This document shows, piece after piece, positions 1 through 5,328 of a stretch of DNA of 6,440 nucleotides. Made by a program: the position numbers and the translations under genes. The notes under the pieces are model-generated. The model searched no databases. It had not been told where the DNA came from and saw only the letters and a program-made list of their open reading frames with translations. The stretch comes from an uncultured Planctomycetaceae bacterium (GTDB taxonomy: Bacteria > Planctomycetota > Planctomycetia > Pirellulales > Pirellulaceae): positions 1 through 6,440 of the forward strand of contig CALBTA010000240.1 in assembly GCA_937967755.1 (NCBI GenBank). Direction: 5' to 3'. The number at the start of each line of letters is the position of its first letter. Within the stretch, counting starts at the first letter, position 1.

Positions 1-1
1 C

Positions 2-484
2 TTCGCCGTCGAAGAAGCGTTGGCGGCGCTCAAAAAACACGGCATCGAAAGCGCTTTGGTCAACGGCGGAGGAGACATCGCCGCCAGCGCCGCGCCGCCC
101 GGCCGCGAAGGCTGGAAGATCGGCATCGCCCCGTTGGCCGCCGATGCCAAGCCCAGCAGGTTTTTGCTGATCGCCCATCAAGCCATCGCCACCAGCGGAG
201 ACACGTGGCAGTTCGTTGAAATCGATGGCGTTCGCTACTCGCACATTGTCGATCCGCAGACCGGCTTGGGTTTGACCGAGCGCAGCAGCGTCACCGTGGT
301 CGCACCCGATTGCACCACGGCCGACGCGTTGGCTTCCGCGGTGAGCGTGTTAGGTCTGACCAAAGGGGTGGAGTTGGTGGAGCGGATGGAAGGGGCGTCG
401 GCATTGGTGATTCGCGAAGTGGACGGCCAGGTCGTTCAACGTGCATCGAAACGGTTTGAAAACCTACGACGGGAAGGCAAGTAG
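2..484 (+). CDS. apbE: ApbE-family FAD:protein FMN transferase, C-terminal part (5' end outside window)
   Basis: The frame is open from the left edge, so only the last 160 residues are visible. ApbE enzymes transfer FMN from FAD to a threonine of target flavoproteins such as Nqr and Rnf subunits, using Mg2+, normally on the outer face of the inner membrane. Visible family motifs, in order, are NGGGDI (nt 62-79), ATSGD (nt 188-202), the segment EIDG..RYSHIVDPQTG (nt about 218-265), and the C-terminal SVTVVAP followed by ADALASA (nt 320-340). The aspartate at 323-325 corresponds to the metal-binding Asp of the family. Four residues on, where many members have Thr, this protein has Ser, a conservative change. 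The fold appears complete to its C-terminus, ending with a short basic tail and TAG. The signal sequence and any target flavoprotein would lie upstream, unseen. Family assignment is firm; the physiological target is unknown. Confidence 0.9.
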   Translation, partial: FAVEEALAALKKHGIESALVNGGGDIAASAAPPGREGWKIGIAPLAADAKPSRFLLIAHQAIATSGDTWQFVEIDGVRYSHIVDPQTGLGLTERSSVTVVAPDCTTADALASAVSVLGLTKGVELVERMEGASALVIREVDGQVVQRASKRFENLRREGK

Positions 485-522
485 TGTAGGTAGGACGGAT
501 CGCCGATCTGTCGTACCTACAC
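484..522. repeat. 39-base near-perfect palindrome directly after the apbE stop
   Basis: Reading inwards from both ends, the arms pair over 19 positions around a single central base, with one G-G mismatch (position 10 of the arm) and one G-T wobble (position 14). The outer arm is GTGTAGGTA and the inner core is GGATCGCCGATC. The first base is the last base of the apbE stop codon, so a transcript would fold immediately after translation ends. No T-run follows on either strand, so it is not a standard intrinsic terminator, although it could protect a 3' end or act as a bidirectional stop. It shares its core with the palindrome at 561-595, which suggests a dispersed intergenic repeat (REP-like). 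That last point is inference. Confidence 0.75.
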
Positions 523-560
523 GGACCACCGAATGCCGGAAGTCGAATCAAATGCGGCCC

Positions 561-595
561 GGGGGTAGAACGGATCGGCGATCCGTTCTACCCCC
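561..595. repeat. 35-base perfect palindrome, related to the one at 484-522
   Basis: Seventeen bases on each side pair perfectly around one central G. The outer arm is GGGGGTAGAA and the core is CGGATCGGCGATCCG. Compared with the palindrome 38 bases upstream, the inner 25 bases agree at most positions (TAG-ACGGATCG-CGATC--T) while the outer arms differ. Several differences leave pairing intact, as expected if the structure, not the exact sequence, is kept. There is no T-tract behind it. It lies about 100 bases before the start of the oxidoreductase gene and just upstream of a possible promoter, so it could also insulate that gene from apbE transcription. Confidence 0.75.
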
Positions 596-625
596 TTCTG
601 CATAGGTGCAATCACTTCGCAAACC

Positions 626-634
626 TGCGATAAT
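626..634 (+). promoter_or_regulatory. Possible extended -10 promoter element for the oxidoreductase gene
   Basis: The sequence TGCGATAAT matches a TGn extension plus a -10 hexamer with five of six consensus bases. No good -35 hexamer lies at 16-18 bases upstream, which is tolerable for extended -10 promoters. Transcription would begin near 641, giving a leader of about 50 bases before the ATG at 692. It lies after both palindromes, in keeping with a separate transcription unit. Planctomycete promoter rules are poorly known to me, so this is tentative. Confidence 0.35.
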
Positions 635-691
635 GGATGGACTTCCACTTCGGTATCCAACTTCACTTTTCCGCAATGAGGGAAACTTGCG

Positions 692-2032
692 ATGACACAG
701 AACAATCAAAACCGCCGAACATTCATCAAAACGGCGAGCGCCGCCGCGGCCATCGGGGCGACGACGCCCTATTTCGCGTGGACCGAAAAGGCGTTCGCCA
801 ATCAAGACAAGAACGACCGACCCGGCATCGGCTGCATCGGCGTCGGCAGCATGGGCAAGGGTGACGCCCGCGGGCATGCCGGCTTTGGTGATATCCTGGC
901 CGTATGCGATGTCGACTCGCGCCATGCCGATCAAGCCAAGAACGCGAACAACATCGGCAAAGGCAAAGCCGACTCCTACGAAGACTATCGCAAGGTCTTG
1001 GAACGAAACGATATCGACGTGGTCAGCGTCGTCACGCCTGATCACTGGCATGTGAAAATCTGCGTCGAGGCGATGCAAGCTGGCAAGCACGTTTTCTGCC
1101 AAAAGCCGCTGACGCTCACGCTGGAAGAAAACCAACTGATCCGCAACGCCTGCAAGAAGTACGACAAACAGGTGTTCTTCATCGGCACGCAACAACGTGC
1201 CCAGCAGAACCTGTTCCTGCGGGCCATCAACATGGTGCAGAAGGGTTTGCTGGGTGATATCAAGACGGTCACCTGCGGCATCGGCGGCGGCGACCGCGGC
1301 GGGCCGTTCCCGGTTGCCGAACCGCCCAAGGAACTGAACTGGGAGATGTGGCTGGGTCAGGCCCCGATAGTCGAGTACCGCGAGAAGCGTTGCCACTACC
1401 AGTTCCGTTGGTGGTATGAGTATTCCGGCGGAAAGTTCACCGACTGGGGCGCTCACCACGTGGACATCGCCACCTGGGCCATCGGTCAAGATAAAGAAGG
1501 TGACGGGCCGACGGAAATCGACGGCACAGACGCCAAGCACCCTGTTCCCTACGAAGACGGTTACCCGACGCAAGACGACCGCTACAACACGGCCCACGAT
1601 TACAACGTGGTCTGTAAGTTCCCTGGCGGCATCACGATGAACGTGACCAGCCGTGGCGAAAACGGCATCATGTTCGAGGGAACCAAAGGCCGCATCTTCG
1701 TCAACCGCGGCAAGATCGTCGGCAAGCCGATTGAGGATAAGTGGGACGAAGGCAAGTTCACCGACGAAGACAAACAGCGGCTGTACAAAGGCAAGCAGCC
1801 CGAAGGTCATAAGAACAACTTCTACCGCTGCATTCGCGAAGGCGGGCTGCCGATTTCGGATGTCTACAGCCATGTGCAAGCGATGAGCACGTGCCACCTT
1901 TCGGCCATCGCCGCGCGGCTCGGCCGGACGATCAAGTGGGATCCGAAGACCGAGAAGATCATGGGCGACGAGGAAGCCGCCACATTCTTCGCCCGCGAGG
2001 CCCGCGAAGGTTACGAGATTCCTCGCGTGTAG
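692..2032 (+). CDS. Tat-exported Gfo/Idh/MocA-family NAD(P)-dependent oxidoreductase
   Basis: A complete protein of 446 residues. The ATG is preceded by GAGGGA at 678-683 with good spacing. The N-terminus has a twin-arginine signal: NRRTFIK at residues 7-13, then an Ala-rich hydrophobic stretch to about residue 30. The Rossmann domain follows, with GIGCIGVGSMG (residues 45-55), the acidic CDVD at the end of the second strand (72-75), TPDHWH (115-120), and CQKPL (136-140), which replaces the usual EKP motif but keeps its lysine. The C-terminal domain has the family DWGAHHVDIATW motif (251-262). Such enzymes oxidise or reduce sugars, inositols or related polyols. Tat export would let the folded protein leave with its cofactor bound, as known for Zymomonas glucose-fructose oxidoreductase. 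Planctomycetes carry many paralogues, so the substrate cannot be named. It seems monocistronic, bounded by a terminator downstream. Confidence 0.93.
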   Translation: MTQNNQNRRTFIKTASAAAAIGATTPYFAWTEKAFANQDKNDRPGIGCIGVGSMGKGDARGHAGFGDILAVCDVDSRHADQAKNANNIGKGKADSYEDYRKVLERNDIDVVSVVTPDHWHVKICVEAMQAGKHVFCQKPLTLTLEENQLIRNACKKYDKQVFFIGTQQRAQQNLFLRAINMVQKGLLGDIKTVTCGIGGGDRGGPFPVAEPPKELNWEMWLGQAPIVEYREKRCHYQFRWWYEYSGGKFTDWGAHHVDIATWAIGQDKEGDGPTEIDGTDAKHPVPYEDGYPTQDDRYNTAHDYNVVCKFPGGITMNVTSRGENGIMFEGTKGRIFVNRGKIVGKPIEDKWDEGKFTDEDKQRLYKGKQPEGHKNNFYRCIREGGLPISDVYSHVQAMSTCHLSAIAARLGRTIKWDPKTEKIMGDEEAATFFAREAREGYEIPRV

Positions 2033-2070
2033 GCGTTCGCCCGCCTCGGTACTCTGTGCTTTCGATCAAC

Positions 2071-2106
2071 AGCGGTCCCATTCAATTGAATGGGGCCGCT
2101 TTGTTT
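2071..2106 (+). terminator. Intrinsic terminator after the oxidoreductase gene
   Basis: Positions 2071-2100 form an inverted repeat in which all 15 positions of each arm pair, one of them as G-T, from AGCGG outside to the palindromic CATTCAATTGAATG at the centre. In RNA this gives a stem of about 13 base pairs with an AAUU loop. It runs straight into TTTGTTT (2100-2106). It begins 38 bases after the oxidoreductase stop codon. This is the best terminator in the window and separates that gene from the DUF1501 gene. Confidence 0.8.
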
Positions 2107-2195
2107 ACACTTGCGGCTTGTCGAATTCTTTCGCCAGTGACCCGGAAGGGGAGAAAGCGTTGCTTCGGTTGGCGACCATTGGTACGCTGTGTCAC

Positions 2196-2200
2196 GGAGG
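2196..2200 (+). promoter_or_regulatory. Shine-Dalgarno GGAGG that fixes a GTG start
   Basis: A perfect GGAGG ends eight bases before the GTG at 2209. The frame is open far upstream, to 1891 and through the end of the previous gene. This site is therefore the main evidence for where the DUF1501 protein begins. An in-frame TTG at 2203 is only two bases from the motif, too close to be used. Confidence 0.8.
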
Positions 2201-2208
2201 AGTTGACC

Positions 2209-3633
2209 GTGACCGAACCGGGCGTTCCCAACCAACGAATATCAAGCCGCCTTCACCGCCGCGAGTTATTGCGGGCGGGCAGTCTGGGGCTTTTGGGAAT
2301 GACATTGCCGGAACTTTTGGCCGGAAAGAACCTGGCGACCGCGGAGCCAATCGCGGCCGAGGGCGAAACTTTCGGTAAGGCGAAAGCCTGTATTCTTTTG
2401 TTCATGTGGGGCGGGCCGGCGCACCAAGATACTTGGGACATGAAGCCCGCAGCCGCTGCCGAGGTGCGCGGCGAGTTTTCGCCCATCAAGACCAAGGTGC
2501 CGGACATTCACATTTGCGAGCACCTGCCGCAACTGGCCCAGCGAACCGACAAGTTGTGCATCATTCGTTCAATGACGCACACCAATGCCGATCACACCGC
2601 GTCGACGCACCATCTGCTCACCGGCGAACCGCCGCCCCAAAGCAAAGACAAACAAGACCAATGGCCGCACATGGGCGCGGTGCTGTCGAAGTTGGGCCGC
2701 GGTCAAGGCGCTTTGCCGCCCTTCGTTTCAATGCGCCCCACCGTTCCCGGCGATGTCCCTCGGTTTGTCGAACAAAGCCAAGGGCAATTTGGCGGTTGGC
2801 TCGGCGGGACGATGGACCCGATGACCATCGACGCCGATCCAAACGATGCTTCTTATAGAATTGGCGAGCTAACGTTGCGGCCGGAGTTATCGGTCAAGCG
2901 ATTGGAAACGCGGCGCGGCGTGCTCCGCGATCTTGATCGACGATTGGATCAAAAGCTGTCGGAATTCGAGACGCAAAACTTCTACGACCGGCGGGCGATG
3001 GAACTGCTCACTTCGGCGGCGACCGATCGCGGCGCGTTCAACTTGCACGAAGAGCCGGAAGCAATGCGCGACCGGTACGGGCGAAACCCGCACGGGCAAT
3101 CAGTGCTGCAAGCCCGCCGGCTGATCGAACGGGGCGTGCCGCTGGTGACGGTCTTTTGGCCAAACGACGGCACTAAGAATGTCAGTGTCTATTGGGATAC
3201 GCACTCGCGCAACTTCATTGACTTGAAACAGCGCCTTTGCCCCGCCGCCGATCAAGCCTTCAGCGCATTGCTAGACGACTTGGAACAGCGCGGGCTGCTG
3301 GACGAAACGATCGTTGTTTGGACGGGCGAGTTCGGCCGCACGCCGAAAGTGGGTCAGGTCAACAGCGATGCCGGCGCGGGGGCCGACGGCCGTGATCATT
3401 GGCCTGGTTGTTTCACATCAGTGTTGGCGGGCGGCCCGTTCAAACGGGGATTTGTCTATGGGAAAAGTGATGCCCACGCCGCCTACCCCGCCGAAAACCC
3501 TGTGACCCCGCGTGATCTGATTGCGACTGTTTATCACGCCTTGGGCGTCGGGCCTCGCCAGACGCTGCACGACACTTCCGGCCGGCCTCACTTCGTTCGG
3601 CCGGGAGAGGCGATTAAAGAATTGCTGATCTGA
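2209..3633 (+). CDS. DUF1501 family protein with Tat-like signal
   Basis: A complete protein of 474 residues from a GTG start, a usual length for DUF1501 proteins. The N-terminus has a twin-arginine-like HRRELLRAG (residues 16-24) followed by a short hydrophobic stretch, so export is likely. Recognisable family landmarks are [15 protein letters not shown] (63-77), the His-rich [14 protein letters not shown] (122-135), WDTHS (329-333), [12 protein letters not shown] (369-380) and GRDHWP (394-399). DUF1501 belongs to the alkaline phosphatase/sulfatase-like superfamily, and these Asp/His clusters could bind metal, but I know of no established reaction. In Planctomycetes these genes usually sit beside DUF1549/DUF1553 cytochrome-like genes; none is seen here. 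The upstream terminator makes a separate promoter probable, though I found no convincing one between 2107 and 2195. The DUF1559 gene begins 61 bases downstream and may share the transcript. Confidence 0.92.
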   Translation: MTEPGVPNQRISSRLHRRELLRAGSLGLLGMTLPELLAGKNLATAEPIAAEGETFGKAKACILLFMWGGPAHQDTWDMKPAAAAEVRGEFSPIKTKVPDIHICEHLPQLAQRTDKLCIIRSMTHTNADHTASTHHLLTGEPPPQSKDKQDQWPHMGAVLSKLGRGQGALPPFVSMRPTVPGDVPRFVEQSQGQFGGWLGGTMDPMTIDADPNDASYRIGELTLRPELSVKRLETRRGVLRDLDRRLDQKLSEFETQNFYDRRAMELLTSAATDRGAFNLHEEPEAMRDRYGRNPHGQSVLQARRLIERGVPLVTVFWPNDGTKNVSVYWDTHSRNFIDLKQRLCPAADQAFSALLDDLEQRGLLDETIVVWTGEFGRTPKVGQVNSDAGAGADGRDHWPGCFTSVLAGGPFKRGFVYGKSDAHAAYPAENPVTPRDLIATVYHALGVGPRQTLHDTSGRPHFVRPGEAIKELLI

Positions 3634-3694
3634 TCTCTCTGGCGGGTTGCGTAGCCGCGTTGTTTTGCCGCGCCGATTGGATTTAACTGAAGCT

Positions 3695-4672
3695 ATGCCT
3701 ATTCGCAGACGCAACGCGCCGGCCGCATTTACTTTGGTCGAATTACTGGTGGTGATCGCCATCATCGGTATATTGGTCGCGCTACTGCTCCCCGCTGTGC
3801 AGGCGGCGCGCGAAGCTGCCCGTCGGATGCAATGCAGCAACAATCTGAAGCAAATCGGCCTGGCGCTGTTGACCTATGAAAACGCTAACGAATCGCTCCC
3901 GCCTGGCGGCTTGCCTTCGCCGACTGCTTATGGGCATTCCTGGTGGGTTCGCATTCTTCCCCACCTGGAGCAAGGAAACATCTACGACAAGTTCGACGAG
4001 CAGGCGGAGCACGGCACCAGCACCGGCTGGCTTTCCGAATCATTCGGCGGCGGCAACGATCACAAGCGCCAGTTGCTCTACGGCGTGGAACTTCCGATCT
4101 TGCGTTGCCCGTCCAGTTCGCTGCCCAAGCTGATGCTGACCGACGCGACACATAATGCGCACGTGATGGCCCCGAACTATACCGGTGTGTCCGGGGCAAC
4201 CGACCACAACAGCGCCCGCGATAAGAGTACCAGCGGCGGCGCGGCGGGACGCATCTCCTGGGGCGGGTCGCTCATTGAGGGAAGCGGCGTGACGATCTCA
4301 CAGATTCGCGACGGCACTACCAATACCATCATGGTCGCCGAGCAGTCGGACTGGTGTTACGATGTCACGGGCGGCCGCCACTACTGCAACAGCGATTGCC
4401 GCCACGGCTTTCCCATGGGGCCGGGCAACGACGGCTGGGAACGCCACTTCAACATGACCTGCGTCATTCACCGAATCAACGAAAAGTCGTGGACAGGGCT
4501 AGGGGTGCAAGGGAATTGCGGTCCCAATACGCCCATTCAATCGGCCCATTCCGGCGGGGCGATGGTGGTATTGGCCGATGGTTCCGTTCACTTCCTTTCT
4601 GAAAGTTTGGAAACGCAGGTGCTTTATGATCTTTCCAACCGCGATGATGGAAATGTCATTCCGTCGCTCTAG
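3695..4672 (+). CDS. DUF1559 prepilin-like protein with H-X9-DG motif
   Basis: A complete protein of 325 residues. The ATG at 3695 was chosen over an upstream in-frame TTG at 3647 because it gives a short basic leader (MPIRRR...) right before a type IV pilin N-terminus. Cleavage would fall between Ala11 and Phe12, with FTLVE placing the conserved Glu at mature position 5. Ala at -1 replaces the usual Gly. A hydrophobic helix covers residues 12-34, followed by the family segment [20 protein letters not shown] (34-53). CPSS occurs at 138-141. The C-terminal H-X9-DG motif is exact: His285, then Asp295-Gly296. Six further cysteines between 221 and 275 could form disulfides. The protein is probably anchored by its helix in the inner membrane, head outward. 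DUF1559 proteins exist in large paralogous sets in Planctomycetes; a pseudopilin or surface role is inferred, not shown. The ribosome site is weak. Confidence 0.92.
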   Translation: MPIRRRNAPAAFTLVELLVVIAIIGILVALLLPAVQAAREAARRMQCSNNLKQIGLALLTYENANESLPPGGLPSPTAYGHSWWVRILPHLEQGNIYDKFDEQAEHGTSTGWLSESFGGGNDHKRQLLYGVELPILRCPSSSLPKLMLTDATHNAHVMAPNYTGVSGATDHNSARDKSTSGGAAGRISWGGSLIEGSGVTISQIRDGTTNTIMVAEQSDWCYDVTGGRHYCNSDCRHGFPMGPGNDGWERHFNMTCVIHRINEKSWTGLGVQGNCGPNTPIQSAHSGGAMVVLADGSVHFLSESLETQVLYDLSNRDDGNVIPSL

Positions 4673-5093
4673 CCTACTCGCCATGATTCTTCTGACGGCG
4701 GCTTCCGCACTGTTGGCGGTAACTCTTGGCTGTGGGCGACGCGAGGTGTTAGGAAAAGTCACGGGCCGCGTGACGCTCGAGGGTGAGCCTGTGAAGCAGG
4801 GCTATGTCATCTTCCGTAACGACACCAAGGGCGTGCATATGATGGCCGAGATGGATGCGTCGGGAAACTACGAAGTTTCCATGGCCGGCGGTTACGGGTT
4901 GCCGTTGGGCGAGTATCGCGTCTATCTCAGCCCGCCCGTCGCCGAGATCCCTTTCGGCCCTGCCCAAGCGCCTCCGCAGCCCAGCGAAGTGGCCAAGTTT
5001 CCTGAAAAATTTTTGCAGCCGGAAACCAGCGGCCTAAAGCTCATCGTGGCCAAGGGGGACAACCGCTTCGACATCGACATGCTCGCCGAGTGA
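4653..5093 (+). CDS. Small lipoprotein, carboxypeptidase regulatory-like (transthyretin-type) domain
   Basis: About 146 residues from the ATG at 4653. This start gives a compact signal peptide: basic SFRRSS, hydrophobic core, then TLGC with the lipidation Cys at residue 27. The lipobox is imperfect, having Thr where Leu is usual at -3. In-frame ATGs at 4626, 4644 and 4647 are alternatives; the one at 4626 has an AGG six bases before it. The mature part opens with [21 protein letters not shown], then [35 protein letters not shown], and ends with [10 protein letters not shown]. This pattern is typical of the small beta-sandwich lipoproteins found directly behind DUF1559 genes in Planctomycetes. 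The start overlaps the end of the DUF1559 gene by 20 bases, which suggests translational coupling and a shared role at the cell envelope. The precise function is unknown. Confidence 0.87.
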   Translation: MSFRRSSLLAMILLTAASALLAVTLGCGRREVLGKVTGRVTLEGEPVKQGYVIFRNDTKGVHMMAEMDASGNYEVSMAGGYGLPLGEYRVYLSPPVAEIPFGPAQAPPQPSEVAKFPEKFLQPETSGLKLIVAKGDNRFDIDMLAE

Positions 5094-5247
5094 TCGCGAC
5101 CACATCAAGTCGAGCCGATCGTCTGATACCACTTTTAGGGGCCTGTGTTTTTGCGTCGGGCAACTTCAGCGCAAAGCGAGGCAATTTTCGGCGAATTCAC
5201 TTGGGCAATTTGTTCCTACGCGGAAAAATAGGAAGCCGGCGGAAACA

Positions 5248-5275
5248 TTGCATTTTAGGTAGACTGCTCTACGAT
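5248..5275 (+). promoter_or_regulatory. Weak candidate promoter for the coiled-coil lipoprotein gene
   Basis: TTGCAT (5248-5253) and TACGAT (5270-5275) are spaced by 16 bases and lie 54 bases upstream of the ATG at 5329. The -10 matches four of six consensus bases and the -35 only three. The 235-base gap 5094-5328 is more AT-rich than its flanks and otherwise holds no gene or RNA that I recognise, so a promoter somewhere in it is expected. This exact position is only a suggestion. Confidence 0.25.
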
Positions 5276-5315
5276 GGAGAAGCTAGATCATCGCTTTGAT
5301 TGCGGAAATTTCACC

Positions 5316-5321
5316 AAGGAG
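5316..5321 (+). promoter_or_regulatory. Strong Shine-Dalgarno AAGGAG for the coiled-coil lipoprotein gene
   Basis: AAGGAG, extended to AAGGAGA, lies seven bases before the ATG at 5329. It is the strongest ribosome binding site in the window and fits high expression, as expected for an abundant envelope lipoprotein. It confirms the start of a gene whose end lies outside the window. Confidence 0.8.
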
Positions 5322-5328
5322 ATTCGGG

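Noticed and set aside
548..1897. A 449-residue open frame on the - strand opposite the oxidoreductase gene
   Set aside because: It mirrors the codon bias of the real gene in a GC-rich sequence, shows no recognisable motif or ribosome site, and runs across the perfect palindrome at 561-595. The + strand gene has unmistakable family motifs.
1891..2208. Possible N-terminal extension of the DUF1501 protein, since its frame is open back to 1891
   Set aside because: The extension would overlap the oxidoreductase gene in another frame and cross its terminator. The GGAGG at 2196-2200 and the Tat-like signal right after the GTG at 2209 fix the start.
3642..3670. Short GCGG...CCGC hairpin with a T-rich tail between the DUF1501 and DUF1559 genes
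   Set aside because: Only four base pairs with a nine-base loop; it cannot be told from chance in GC-rich sequence, so whether these two genes share a transcript stays open.
3647..3694. Upstream TTG start for the DUF1559 protein, adding 16 residues
   Set aside because: The ATG at 3695 gives a normal short basic prepilin leader; the longer form would be atypical and starts at a rare codon.
5092..5120. Imperfect hairpin GATCGCGAC / GTCG-AGC-CGATC at the end of the small lipoprotein gene, considered as a terminator
   Set aside because: The stem has a three-base bulge, overlaps the stop codon and is not followed by a T-run. It is too weak to call.
5090..5299. Short + strand open frame of 69 residues in the gap between the two lipoprotein genes
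   Set aside because: It starts inside the end of the previous gene without a ribosome site and has no recognisable feature; composition looks non-coding.
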